Assembly: GCF_902686445.1 (NCBI RefSeq)
Contig: NC_062221.1
Span: 36,658,575 to 36,722,574 of the forward strand
Origin: Sciurus carolinensis
Taxonomy: Eukaryota > Chordata > Mammalia > Rodentia > Sciuridae
DNA: 64,000 nt
Direction: 5' to 3'
Positions 10,815 to 22,917 of the stretch are shown here, in pieces. The notes beneath the pieces are model-generated. The model was not told the DNA's origin. It searched no databases and worked only from the letters and a program-made list of their open reading frames with translations. The translations under genes were made by a program, and so were the position numbers. Every line of letters starts with the position of its first letter. Positions within the stretch are counted from its first letter, which is position 1.

Positions 10815-10985
10815 ATAACTTTGTTGGACTGGAGATGGAATCCAGGAACATGAAGCTACATTCACAGTCCTATTTATTTTGAGACAGGTCCTCACTAAAC
10901 TGCTGAAGCTGTCTTTGAACTTGTGACCCTCCTGCCTCAGCCTCCCAAGCTGCTGTGATTACAGGCAGGTGTACCATGTTTGGTC
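10815..10985 (-). mobile_element. B1-ID SINE, antisense
   Basis: The plus strand shows 'gagacaggtcctcactaaac', 'ctcctgcctcagcctcccaa', 'gctgtgattacaggcaggtg' and 'accatgtttgg', the reverse complement of the B1 half. 'actggagatggaatccagga' is the inverted ID part. Confidence 0.75.
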
Positions 10986-11402
10986 AAGGAAATTAAATTG
11001 ATGAAAAACAGAAGAGGGTTGTTGGCTTTGAGACTAAGGCAAAAGGAAAGTCTGTGTAGATAAGGAATGATTGGATCAGGAAGCTAGAGGCTGATTCAGA
11101 AGTAATAAAATGCTAATACCTCCAGAACACTTCCACCCCTCCATTTTGCCAGGTTTACCTGCCTCCAGAGAATGTTCCTATAAGAAAAGAATTATAAGTT
11201 CCCCTGGGCAGGTCCCTTCCTGCCTTTCTGGTCACATATGGAAAATATGGAGAAAAACCTGGATGACTTCCTTCCTGTCTTTGGCCACATAGGCAGGATG
11301 AGAGAGGGAAACCTGAGAAGATAGGTAACCTGAGATGCATCAAATATGCAGAACACTCCCACTCCCTCGGGCACCAGGGCACCTCTGAACACCCTTCTAT
11401 CC

Positions 11403-11499
11403 TGGGGTCTCTCTCGCTCCCTCTCTTTCTCTCTCTCTCTCTCTCTCTGTCTCTCTGTCTCTCTCTCTTTCTCTTTCTCTCTTTCTCTCTCTCTCTCTC

Positions 11500-11570
<71 letters not shown>

Positions 11571-11590
11571 TTCTCCTCTATCTTCTCTCT
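11403..11590 (+). repeat. (CT)n microsatellite, about 190 bp
   Basis: Almost pure CT dinucleotides are interrupted by scattered 'ctttct' and 'ctgtct' units. Its translations (poly Leu/Ser on plus, poly Arg/Glu on minus) produce spurious open frames. Confidence 0.97.
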
Positions 11591-11599
11591 CTATTCTGC

Positions 11600-14500
11600 C
11601 CTTTAAATCAAACTTTTTGCTCTTGCCTGGACATTTCTTGGGTGGTAATATTGCACATGGGGATTGGGACCAGATCCTGATTTCAAGATCAGTTTCAGAA
11701 GGAGGCTTTGCAAGGATAGTTTCAAGCACCCTACATCTTTCTGAGGTGCTCCATTCTTTCTTTCTTTCTGGAGGATAATAATGGGCACCCACTGACTAAT
11801 TAAATGCAGTTAGTGCAATTTGCCATTGTATGAGACTCCAGTGCCAGGTTGCACAGCCTAGGTGGCTCCTAATCACCTGTCCAGCAGGTAGTACAGATTG
11901 GGTTCTGCCAGTGTTGTTCTTCACTATCCTATCCAGGCTTGGAGCATGTGTGGCAAGAGTACACAGTATCTACAATCCTGGTCTTCCTTTGGATGCACGT
12001 GGTAGTTCAAGATTTGAAAAATTGTGATTCTAACCAGGGCTTTTCTCGGTGAATAGCAGTGGTTTCTCTCCCAACTCCTCTCCAGATCTCCCTTAGGGTG
12101 TATCCTGTGGTGATTGGTTGAATAAAAGTTGCTCTACAAAAGTCACAGTTGCACACACCTTCAGGGAAGTCAAATTGCAATCTCCCACACTCATTCCTCT
12201 TGAGCATTCCCCTCTCCCCACTGATCAGATTCTGGCCCTTGAGAGAGACATTTTACATGGAGCCATTCATAAATAAATGCCTGGATTCCTTTTGTTCACT
12301 TATTAAACCTTACAAGACTGTAGGAATTCTCCCCATTTTGTTTCTATGCTCCATAAGTTACTTTGGCTGCAAAAGGGGGGCATTTTCAATTTACCCCTTT
12401 TGTAAACTCCTCCAAGAAATGGAGTTAAGCCTCTAACAATCTTTAGATGTCCTCTCTGCTGTCCAGAGATTCCTTTGACCCCCCTGATACACAAATAAAC
12501 ACAACATATGTCATTTTTCTTCTGTGGGTGATCACATTTGGAAGCATGTAGTAACAGGAGAGATCAGACGTACCTTTAAGTTTGAACTCTCCGGGGTCTT
12601 TTGCATAAGGCCAAACAATGACCCTTTGTCATTTTGGCAATGATGCCAATAATAAATTTGGCAGAACCATGTGGTGAGATCCAGGTTGGCCTGCCTTCAG
12701 ATCTCATAAAGGAGACATTCCTGAATTAAAAAAAAAAAAAAAAAAAATGGAATTTTCTCTGGCACAGGCATCTAAGTTCTGTTTTCTTGTACTGATATGA
12801 GCCCTTCATTCCCAAAGTTGTGCCAGGTTCACCACTAGCATGCATACTTATAACATTGAGATTCCCTTGATGTTCAGTGGAGAACCTTGTCTTAAAAAAT
12901 TGGGGATAGAAACTGCTGACTGTTAGAAGCTTTGGGACCTAGATTGCTCAAAAATGCCTCATTTGCTTCTTCTGCCAGGCCTGGGAAATGAACTAATCAC
13001 AGTTGGAAAAGGGAGAGCTCTCACAGTTTTCTGCATCCAAGTGGGCCTGATTACTAACTGGGGGAATGAAAACTGGTCTCTGGGGGAAACATAAACTATA
13101 GGATCACACCTTAAGAAACTGATTTTACAAAAGATAAAATGGTTAAATTGCCCTATGTTTGAGATTTTTCCTTTCAAGCTCAGAATAGGAGCTTCCCTTT
13201 TTAGGTTGTGCAGGATATCTCTCTCTCCAAGGTTTATAGAGCATGCAGAACTTGCAAGACTTAGAAGGCTTGCAGAGGATCAGTTTGAGATAAAGTACAT
13301 AAAAACTGTCAGTTTTAAATTCAAGTCAATGTGGAACCTAAATTACTGGTTATCTTATCTGCTCTTAAACTCTACCACCCTTCCTTCTTAACAAGGTCCT
13401 CCCTAAACACTAGAGCACAGGAAGAAAAATGGAATGATCTCATGTATGCAAGCCTTAATTATCTTTAACTGTGGATTTCAGAACTCCACATTCTTTACAT
13501 ATCTGGACTGAGTCAGCCCAAAGTGCACTCTGATCTGATAAAGATGTTTTGCATGCTCCATTACTAGATTAATTTGGCCTGTCATTGTTTTAGAACTCCT
13601 GTTTTCTTGGTTTTCTTTCTATAATTTTGAGCTCATAGTTTTACCATGAATTCACATTTGATTATCAGGTGTAATTTTATATACAAAAATTCCAAAATGT
13701 TTCAATTGGGTTTCAAATAAATTACTATAAAACCATAAAAGTATTATCAATGTCTTATTAAAGTGGAGTAATTTGTCTAAATTCAGAAATTTCATAAAGA
13801 TTTTTTCCAAATAGGAATTTTAAAAGGGGTCAACAACAAGGAAAGAGATATAAGAAGGTTCTGTTTATAGTAATAAGGTTTAGTATGGAAAGAAGAAAGA
13901 AAAAGAAGTGTTTCTGTGTAAGGTCTTTAGTGAGAAAGCAATAAGTTAGAGAATGTCTAAGAAAGTTGCAGAAGGTTTGTGGAGGGTAAATTTCAAAAGG
14001 TTTGTGTGTAACTTAGTTGTTTTTATATATAATTAGTTCAATCAGTTAAAGTTAAGGTTTTTCCTAAGGTCAAATATTAAAGTACTGATATAAACCAAAG
14101 TTTAATTTTCTCTGTGTTGAAGTAACAAGGATTTCTTAAAATATTAATCTGCTCTTATCTATCTAGATAATTTCTTGTGTCTGTTAAGTTGTATTATTTA
14201 GAGAAACTAGTCTTATAGAAATTAACATTAGTACATCACTGGTTAAACATCAACTGTTACTTTAGAGTATTACACAACATTACACATTCTGAATTTTTCT
14301 TTAAAAGCTTAACTTGGCTAATATAAGAACATCAGTGTAATTTTGGTGCTGTTACTAGCCTCTTTGGATACATATCATAAATATGTATTCATATCACCCA
14401 ATTATATAAGTCTTTAAAGTATAAGAATTCCAAGAATATCTTACCAAGCTTGTGTTCTTTAAAGTAAAGTTTAAAGTAAGGATTTAGGACTATAAAAATT

Positions 14501-14775
14501 ATGTTTCTTAGTTCATATCTATTATAAAAACTAAATATGTTTTGCTCTTATTAATTTAATTTCATATTTTCCTTGTACACTTTATAATGTTGTCTGTTAG
14601 TGCCTTACAGAAGTACAACTTTCATTATATTTCAGTTAGAGACAATAGGCTATCATCTGTAGGACAGAGAAGATGTAAAGCTGACTTCCAGTACTAACTT
14701 CCAGTATCCCAATTAAATAGAAAGTGTAAAAACTGTACAGTTATATACATTAAGCTTAAAACTCAATACTCTTAC
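11600..14775. other. No recognised gene; transition to A+T-rich DNA
   Basis: No coding or RNA feature was recognised. Up to about 12,700 the sequence keeps moderate G+C and has phrases that could be old LTR material ('ttggttgaataaaagttgc' near 12,115, 'aataataaatttggcag' near 12,649), but I cannot assign them. A 21-base A run at 12,727-12,747 follows. Beyond that the DNA is A+T-rich and apparently single copy. Confidence 0.4.
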
Positions 14776-14995
14776 TGCCATGCCCGTAGTCCAAGTGACT
14801 TGGGATGCTGAAGTAGAAAGATTTCAAATTCAAAGCCAGGTTCAGTAAAAGTGAGACACTAAGCAATTCAGTGAGACCTGTCTCTAAATAAAATACAATA
14901 AAGTGCTAAAATGCTTGGGATGTGGCTCAGTGGTTGAGTGCTCCTGAGTTCAATCCCCAGTACAAAAACAAAACGAAACAAACAAACAAAAACCC
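14776..14995 (+). mobile_element. B1-ID SINE with near-perfect target duplication
   Basis: The B1 half ('catgcccgtagtccaagtga', 'gcaattcagtgagacctgtc') is truncated at its 5' edge. The ID half ('gcttgggatgtggctcagtg', 'gagttcaatccccagtac') is followed by an A-rich tail. Flanks 'ctcaatactcttact' (left) and 'ctcagtactcttact' (right) differ at one base. Confidence 0.85.
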
Positions 14996-14999
14996 TCAG

Positions 15000-16080
15000 T
15001 ACTCTTACTTTAAGATCGGTGAAACTGGCTCACTGGATGTTTAAGACCAACGCTTAGAGATTGAAATTAAGAAAATAAAAGGGCCAAGAAAGAAAATAGT
15101 GAATATTTGGCTCTTTCCCTTCAGCTTTAACCTGGGGAATAAGGAGAATTCTCTAAGAATTTTGCAATTCTGGGACATATGACCTCATGATAAGAGAGAT
15201 TCATGAGACACTGGAGAACAGAAAGACAACCAGTGCACGTGCTGCAAAGAGTAGGATCATTGAAGAAGCAGAAGTCTCTGATGCTTCTAAGGGAAGCCAC
15301 ATGGTAAAGGAGACACTGACCCATACTGGTAGATGGCACTAAAGGAACTAAGAGTTCAGCTCCTTTCCACTGCATTGCCCCAAGAAGCTTTCTGGACTTC
15401 TTCAGTTCACTCACTGTTGTACCTAACAGGGTTTGTCTGTATCATGCCTCTCCTCAAGTCCTCTTCAAGTTCTTTTTGTCTATTTCAACAAACCATTCTC
15501 TTTGACCCTAAGGCATGATGCACCAATCAGCTTGTAGCATATAGAGCCATTTACCAGATAAAAGTCAAATAACATTCTTTGTGAGAAAAATTAGCCAAGT
15601 AGCAATGAGAGACTACTAATAAAGGAGAAATTCTTTATTCCTACTTTGAACAGACTGTTCTGAAAAGCAGTATTAGATATATACTTTTAATCAATATGGA
15701 AAAAAATTTTAAATATATACTCATATTGGTACTTGTGATGAATTACTTTTGCTTGAGTTTTTACATAATGAAGAATCTAGGCTAACCTGTGCAAATTATT
15801 TTTATTACATGTCAATATATATATAAATACATTGTACCCATCTCAGGAGAGTAAATATAACAACATATAAATATTTTGTATTTGTTGTAATATCTATGCA
15901 AAATTTAACCATAAAATATTCATATATAATTATGTGCAATGTTTATTTTTCCACATCCTCTCAAGGAGATAATGTGTTTATTCCCTTGATTCTCAAGTCT
16001 GAGAGTAGGCACAAAGATGAGATCTGGAGTTTGTAGGAGAATTTTGAGAAATTTTTGAAAAACTGGTACTAATTATTTTT
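15000..16080. other. No recognised feature
   Basis: Mixed single-copy-like DNA. A minus-strand 95-codon open frame (15,127-15,414) has no family signature. A+T-rich runs ('atatatataaatac' near 15,819) are present. Confidence 0.4.
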
Positions 16081-16082
16081 TT

Positions 16083-16268
16083 CAGTATTAGAGATCAACC
16101 CCAGGGCCTCATGAATGCTTGGCATGCTCTCTAGCACTGGGCTATATTATCAGTCCCTTTTATTTATTTTATGTTGAGACAGGATCTTGCTAAGTGACCC
16201 AAGCTGGCCTTAAGCTTGCAATCCTCCTGCCTCAGTCTTCAGAATAGATGGAATTATAGGCATGTGAG
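16083..16268 (-). mobile_element. B1-ID SINE, antisense
   Basis: 'gagatcaaccccagggcctc', 'gacaggatcttgctaagtga' and 'aatcctcctgcctcagtctt' on the plus strand are the inverted ID and B1 halves. Confidence 0.8.
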
Positions 16269-16957
16269 TTATTGGAGTTTTGGAAGAGAATTTCTAGACA
16301 ATTTTTGAAAAATTTAACTATGGCTGAGGATATTTGTAAAATTATATGAATACTGAAATACTTAGGAATGGAAAGATAATTATAGATATTTTCAAATCAT
16401 TTAGATGTTTTTGTGATCAGAGTCAGTTCAGACAAGCAGAATAGCTTCATTTCATCTATAATAATAAAATCCATCTTGACAAAAGGAGTTATGCCTCAAT
16501 GTCTAATACTATGATCATATATCTTCTTTATAAGGTTATGTTTCCTTCAGTCACATATAGTCAACATACAAATTAATTATCCTCCCCATCTACAGCTTAT
16601 AATATGCTACTTAATCATTCCCGTACATAAAACAATTTTGTCCCATATTTGTTTGAACTTCCTAAAGCCAGATAATATATTTACTTCAATCACTTATTTC
16701 CTAGTATTTATCAAGTGTTCAGTAGGTTACAGACAGTATTTTTGGTTCATGAGATTTATTCATTTTTAGATTTTACTCAAATAATTCCTACAAAAACTCC
16801 TTGCTTCTTAAGACATTCCATGGGGAAAACATCTTCTAATAGGGTGATAGTCCATATAAATAAAAATAATTATAACATAATGTGTTAGAGGTTAATGGGT
16901 GCTAGGAGAAAACAGAGCAGACTCATAAATATGGTCAGTGATTGAATTACCATGTAC

Positions 16958-17325
16958 TGTCGGGGTACCCGGGACCCCTGGCCCTAGGTGTGGCTAAGAT
17001 GGCGCCTGGCAGTGAGCCAGAGCAGTTAACTTTTGCACTAACATCTGACATCATTTTAAGGAAGTCTTTATGACTGGTTCTCTGGTCTCATGCACAACGC
17101 ATGATCTCCGTATGCCCTGCTTGGCTCTCTGTATCTGTCCACGCTTTTCCCTCGTGTGCTCTCCTTTGATTGGTGGTTTTACCTATATAAGGTCTGTAAC
17201 TTCCCTGCTGAGGAGGAAAAAAAGAGGATAAGAAAAAGAAACAATAGAAGCAGAAGGACAGCGCGCAATAAAGCATTGAAACTTCAACCAGGTGTCGTGT
17301 TTCTCTGCGGGCAGGGAACTCGATA
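16958..17325 (+). mobile_element. Solo class II (ERVK-type) LTR
   Basis: The 368-bp element begins TGTCGGGGTACCC and ends GGGAACTCGATA (class II LTRs of this type normally end ACA, so one terminal base is probably mutated). It is flanked by a perfect 6-bp duplication 'atgtac' (16,952-16,957 and 17,326-17,331), the size expected for class II. Internal landmarks are 'ctaagatggcgcctggcag' (a YY1-like AAGATGGCG site), a 'gattgg' CCAAT box, TATA-like 'ctatataagg' near 17,182, and 'caataaagc' as polyadenylation signal near 17,265. No internal viral sequence flanks it, so it is a solo LTR left by recombination. Confidence 0.88.
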
Positions 17326-17331
17326 ATGTAC

Positions 17332-18740
17332 CTTCCTAATAAATTTGCATTACAGAAACACTGAAACAAAAGTCCTAAATTGGGAATTACTCAGGCCTGT
17401 TCATGGAATTACAAGGAAAATAAAAGCATGGATTTGATTGCTTTTATTTTTTGCAGAGAAATGGAAAACAAGCAAAATCTAATTGTGAAGAAGAGGGAGG
17501 TATGTGGTGGAGATTTGATGATAGAAAAGACAATGTTTAAATAGTTTAGGAAAGTAATACAATGAAAGCACCAAGAAAATGTAATGTAATTTCAAGGAAG
17601 AACCAAGAACTCACATAAGGTTTGTGTACACAAATATAATAAGACTTCAGTTGTTGAATTTCCTGAAGTCTACAGTGAGGTACTTGGCAGATAGGAAGTA
17701 ATCATTGAAGATCTGATGAATATATTAAAAAAAAAATGCTTGTGGGGGGATATTGACTTGGTATCATAGAGATGACCTTTGCATGTTTAATTTTCTACTT
17801 ATTCTTGTCTTTCTAAGGTAAATTTTTGCTATTAATCATAGAAAAAGAACTACTTTACTATTGTTGCCTGGGAAACTGACAATGAGATCTCAGTTAGAGT
17901 CTCATTGACTGGTGTTTCTAAGGAGTCAAAACTGGTCATGAAAGCTGTTGCATTAGCATGCGCTTCCAACATAAGAGTCAACTTCTATTAAAAGGAATAG
18001 AAATGTATGTTAAAAGCTATGGCAATTGAGACAAGGTGAGACTAAAATCCTCCCTAGGAGTTCACAGGGGATTAGTTCCCTGACTCTGCATGTACTCAAG
18101 TTCTGAATATAAAAGGGAATAGTGTATTCATATAAACTGCACACATTATACCAGAAATCATTCCTACATTAGTTTAATACAGAATACAATGTAAGCACTA
18201 TGTAAATAGTCGTTATACTGTGTTGATTAGGGAACAATTACAGGGAAATGGTCTGTAAGTGTTCAATACAGATGCAGGTTTATTTTTTGAAGTTTTTTTT
18301 CCACATTTAGTTGATTCCATAGATATGGAATTTGCAGTTATAAAGGGGCACCTGTCCTATATACTCCTTATTAGGTAGTCCTTGGATGTATGCTGTTCAG
18401 AGAATATGTGCACTCTTGTTCTAGGCAACATGCCAACAGAAATTCCTGAAGAAAGTCTCAGATATCAAATAAAAGACATGCTAGGAAATTTCTCCTAGAC
18501 AAATCATGTTTCAGTACTAGTTTTTCTACTCTTTTTAAAAATGCAGAAGAATTTTTAAAATAATTACCTCTTTTGTAACAGTGGTGACAATATCAGACTT
18601 TAAACATTAACTAAACTATCATCTGAAAAATAGAAAAAGGTATAGTTGTCATCAACTCAGATATGGATTGTAGAACACTAATTCTAACTGTTCAATAATT
18701 GTGAACAAAAATTCAGGATTCAGAATCTAGTTTCCCTAAC
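17332..18740. other. No recognised feature
   Basis: A+T-rich, single-copy-like sequence. No open frame of interest and no clear repeat were seen. Confidence 0.4.
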
Positions 18741-18744
18741 TGTA

Positions 18745-19472
18745 TAACTTAAAATTAATAATAAAGAATAACGTGTGTGTGAGGATGTAGGGGAAATGGT
18801 TCACTCACAAATTGCTGGTGCACTGAAAATTGTTGCAACCAGTCTGGAAAACAGTATGGAGATTCCTCAGAAAAATTGGAATGGAATCAGCATTTGACCC
18901 AGCTATCCAACTCCTCATTTATACCCAAAGGACTTAAAAATCAGCATACTAAAGTGTTGCAGTTACATCAATTGACAATAACCAAACTAGGGAACCAAAC
19001 TAGATGCCCTTAAACAGATGAACAGACAAAGAAAATGTGGTATATATACACAATGGAAAATTACTCAGCCTTAAAGAAGAAGGAAATTATGGCATTTGCT
19101 GGTAAATGAATGGGCCTGGAGAATATCATGCTAAGTAAAATAAACCAATCCCAAAAAACCAAAGGCTAAATATTTTCTCTGATATGTGGATGCTAATTCA
19201 CAATAAGGGTGGGGGTTGCTAAGGAAAAATAGAGGCACTTTTGATTAGGAAAGGGGAGTGAAGGGAGCGGAGGGGGGATATGGGAATAGGAAGGATCGTA
19301 GAATGAATCCAACATTATTAAACTTTATGCATATATGATTACATGACTGGTGTGATTCTACAACATGTACAACCAGAAGAATGAGAAGTTGTACTCCATT
19401 TATATATGATGTGTCAGAAAGCATTCTACTGTCATATATAACTAGTTAGAACAAATAAAAAGTTAATAAATA
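18745..19472 (+). mobile_element. LINE-1 3' end (5'-truncated copy)
   Basis: 'gaggatgtaggggaaatggt', 'gcaaccagtctggaaaacag', 'tatatacacaatggaaaatt', 'ctctgatatgtggatgctaa' and the terminal 'gaacaaataaaaagttaat' give the ORF2 end and 3' UTR of the squirrel LINE-1. The same 3' end recurs at 31,450-32,185 and 32,190-32,915. Confidence 0.88.
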
Positions 19473-19474
19473 AT

Positions 19475-20072
19475 ATCTAGCTGTGGTCAACTAACTGAAA
19501 TTTATAATCCTCTAATTGGTTTCAATATTCAATCAAAGACTGACTACAAAACACAAAAATAATATATCTACTCTCCATGTATGTACCAAGAATTTGAGAA
19601 ATTTCCTGGAACCAGGTTCTGAACATAAAGTAATCATATAAAGTATAATTCCAACACTGATCCTTTGGAAGTAAGCAAGCATAAACTAGGATTTTCCTAT
19701 ACCCTGTAGTGAAATTCTTTCTCACTAAGCCGGGTCAAGAGTGAAAGCTGAGGAAGCAAGAAGTAGTTCACATAGTGCTTTATCCCTTGCTTTATCCTTG
19801 TTTCCTGTGTCCAGAAAAATAGAAAAACAGAGTCAAAAGATATATGTTTCATACTAGAAGTTTCTGAGCTGCGTTTTTGCTGATTAATATAATCTTTAAC
19901 TTTGTACCTTAAAGATTTATATTTTGGAAGCTTTAATTCCAATATGAGTTGGCAAACATTCAGAGATGGAACCTTTCAGAAATGGAAGGCTGTTAGGTAA
20001 ATAGGAGCAGTGCTCACAGGAGGAATTGATGTTCTTCTATTTCAAATGAGATTTGTTAAAAAAAAAAAAAAA
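19475..20072. other. No recognised feature
   Basis: A+T-rich DNA with short minus-strand open frames (19,522-19,725; 19,697-19,942) of no recognisable family. A 17-base A run at 20,058-20,074 precedes the next element. Confidence 0.4.
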
Positions 20073-20074
20073 AA

Positions 20075-20310
20075 GTGAGCCAGATGGCTCACTGCTATCT
20101 GGCTTCCTGTCTTACCATGTGATTCCTTCCTGTATGAGCTCCTACCATTTGATGTCATCCACCATGAAGTCCTCACCAGAGTTGGGTAGATCCTAGTACC
20201 ATGCTCTTGGACCTCTCAAGAGGTGTGAGCTCAATAAACCTCCTTCTTAATATATTATCATGCTTCTGATTTTTTTATTATAATAGAAAATGGAGTAATA
20301 TAGCCTTCTA
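20075..20310 (+). mobile_element. MaLR-like LTR fragment
   Basis: 'gatggctcactgctatctgg', 'ccttcctgtatgagctccta', 'ggtgtgagctcaataaacct' and 'attataatagaaaatggag' match the 3' half of MaLR-type LTRs (caccatgtgat, gtgagc-aataaacct, ttataacaacagaaaatgga). AATAAA serves as the LTR polyadenylation signal. The subfamily was not determined. Confidence 0.6.
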
Positions 20311-21158
20311 CTAGTTCAGATAAAGAGAGGGTAAAATACTACCTTGTAGTTAAAAATCAAACCCAACTATACGTAAAGAAAATCACACTTTTCTGTGCAT
20401 TAGCACATAGGAGAGCATTGTATCACTGGGTTTTGGTGCTCTGAATAGATACACACAGACACACACACACATAATCATGAACACACATACACATATATAC
20501 ACACATATCTGATAATTCATTGGAATTCTCAGAGTTTGAATGTTATGAAGAGTCAATCCTACACAATGATGGAATAAAGGAGAGACCAATTTATTTTTGT
20601 TTGAATTTTCAAGCTTCTGGTTTAACTACCATATATTACTAAATCTTCATTCAAATCTCAAAGGCTTATTTACTGATTTGTTGACATAAAGTAGTTTTAC
20701 ATTTTTTTCAAAATTATATTGAATTTTGTTTTGTATTAAAGTATTTCACAGAACTACTTATCACTAACACAATAAAACACTTCATCCTTCTCTCTCCTGA
20801 AAAACCAAATAGTTTTATATACCTATCTAAATATTTTCAAGAAGTACCAATATTTTTAAAGTTGGGGTTTTCTAGTTTGAATATGATTTAAATGAAACTT
20901 TATGTTAAAATAAAATATATTTACTGAGAATAAATTTGAAGGCCAAGTCAAACATATTTTAGGAAAGTGTATTTTATAAGTAGTTACTTATAAAAACAAA
21001 ACAATACAAAAAAAACATACAACAAAACAGTTTTGACCTTCCAACTCAGGACTTTTATCTAGAGAAAGTAAAGAAAATAGATCTGGAAGGAATTCCATAA
21101 AAAGATTCCAGAAACCAGCTTTCAAAATTAAAGCACGTTGCATAAAACATGGAATATA
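20311..21158. other. No recognised feature; short CA-rich stretch
   Basis: Around 20,450-20,510 there are 'acacacagacacacacacac' and similar CA-rich runs. The rest is A+T-rich without a recognised gene or repeat. Confidence 0.4.
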
Positions 21159-21159
21159 A

Positions 21160-21245
21160 AGGGAACTTGAGGTATATAGTTCAGTGATAGAACACAAGTT
21201 TAGCCTGTGTGAAGTCCTGGTTCTATCCACAGAACCAAAAACAAA
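21160..21245 (+). mobile_element. ID-type SINE fragment
   Basis: 'gaacttgaggtatatagttc', 'agtgatagaacacaag' and 'tggttctatccacagaacc' match the ID half only, heavily diverged. Confidence 0.55.
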
Positions 21246-21514
21246 TAAGTGAACAAAACACATGTAGTGGAAAATAATAAACTGAGTACTAAATCATACC
21301 ACTGCCTTCCGTCCATCCAAGAGCAAGCATATTTCAGGAATCTTTCTTATTTGATGATACCTGATAAAACCATGCATTTATGATATACACTCCAAAATTA
21401 AAAGTATTTAGATGTTTTCTTTAAATAACAATGATAAAACTGGATGATAATGTGACTTTCACACTGGGATAAATTTCCCATCCAATGTATTTTTGTCATG
21501 CTTACATATAAATT

Positions 21515-22448
21515 TGTTGGAATGAGGAGTTTTCAAGATGGCAGAATAGAGGACATTGCTTTCCTGGTGGCTCTGTTGCATGAAACCAAGAAAGCAGATA
21601 GGCATCTTCCCAACAAGGTGAACAAGGAATGGGGTACTTTACTGAGAATTAATTCTGAACATTTAAAGCAGCTCAGGGACTTGGAAGGTTAAATACAATA
21701 AAATAAGGAAGAAATCCTAAGTGCCACTGCCAACTGTCGGCATCTGCCTGACCACACCCCCTCACTCCCAATCCCCCATGAACAAACTGGAGGGTTAAGA
21801 CAATTGTAGGAACTTTCATTTACGGGAGGCCTGAGGCATGTCTGGGTACAGAGAAACAGAGATAAAAGACTGCAGACTAACCTGAAAGGCATGCTACACA
21901 ATATCTTCTTGCAGGAAAGGAACCTCATCTCTCCAAGCTACCCACAGAGAACAGAGGAAGGACCCATTTTGTGGCTGTGGCAGAGGAGCTGGCTGCTGGG
22001 GTACTGATTCCTGGAAAACCTGAGTTGACCCAAAATAAAGGCCTAGAAAACCCAAAACACATGACATAGAGTATGCCTAAGTGACCAGGAGAAAATCAAA
22101 TGTAGAGAGGAGTTTATACAAGGGAATAAAGTTCATGGAACCAAATCCAGTATTTTCTGAGCCCTGGAATGGTGGTGTTTAAAATCTTCAGACTAATTGT
22201 CATTCTGTGAAGAACCTAGAACCTACCTAGCCTAAACCCTACCTCCAGGAGCTCTAAATATGGGATTTCACCTAACACTACAGAGAAGAGAAGTTGAGAA
22301 TCTTTTAAATTCCACCAGAAACAATTATTTAACTTTCATTGAGATTTTTTTTTCTTTTCTCTGATCAGTTGTGATTTGAATGGTTCATGAACACTTAAAT
22401 ATATCCATATTTGCTTGTTTTGCTCATTTCTAACATTTTTTTAAAGAC
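21515..22448 (+). mobile_element. LINE-1 5' region, left of the provirus
   Basis: It begins 'ggagttttcaagatggcag', containing the AAGATGGC YY1 site typical of LINE-1 5' UTR starts. The mirror image ('ctgccatcttgaaacttcc') marks the 5' end of the minus-strand LINE-1 near 62,715. The element is broken by the provirus at 22,449 and resumes after 26,886. Confidence 0.6.
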
Positions 22449-22797
22449 TGTGGCATGCGAGACCTGGGACCCACGATTACGCCACATGCATCCAAGATGG
22501 CGACTGGCAGAGAGCCAAAGGTGTGCTGAATGTGCCTTGAGAAAAACAGGAAGCGTTTACCATTGGCTGTATGATAACTAGTTCAGCCGCCTAGTGCGTG
22601 GACAGATATATCTTACATGTATGCTTGAGCTCGTGATCGCTTAACCTTTAATAGGCTTGGATTGACATATCTGGTTACAATTGCATATGCATGAGACTGC
22701 TTATATATTGAGGGTGTTATCCGAATAAAGCGGAAGCTGCTTCATGAACTTCTGAAGTGTACGTGTCGTTTGTCCCGCTGGTCCGCGGCAAGCAGCA
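22449..22797 (+). repeat. 5' LTR of the class II provirus
   Basis: It starts TGTGGCATGCGAG and ends near 'ggcaagcagca', just before the primer site. It contains 'ccaagatggcgactggcag' (YY1-like), TATA-like 'cttatatattg' near 22,700 and 'gaataaagcgg' near 22,724 as polyadenylation signal. It aligns along its length with 26,515-26,860. Confidence 0.9.
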
Positions 22798-22799
22798 AG

Positions 22800-22818
22800 T
22801 GGCGGCCCGTATGGGGAA
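22800..22818 (+). other. Primer binding site, lysine-tRNA-like
   Basis: 'tggcggcccgtatgggga' two bases after the LTR resembles the tRNA-Lys(1,2) primer site (tggcgcccaacgtgggg) with a few changes. 'gggtaagtaa' at about 22,830 is a possible retroviral splice donor. Confidence 0.65.
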
Positions 22819-22917
22819 TGGTGAGCGCTCGGGTAAGTAAAAGACAGTTTTGCTAGCGTAATTAATGAGAAGGTTTCTCTATTTGAGGAAATGGTTGCCT
22901 TAAGGTTTTAACAAAAG

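Noticed and set aside
11346..11792. Long Ser/Leu-rich (plus) and Arg/Glu-rich (minus) open frames
   Set aside because: They are translations of the (CT)n microsatellite.
11100..15600. A degraded endogenous retrovirus or its LTR
   Set aside because: Isolated phrases (AATAAA sites, 'aataaatttggcagaacc') hint at LTR material, but no paired LTR, primer site or coding motif supports it.
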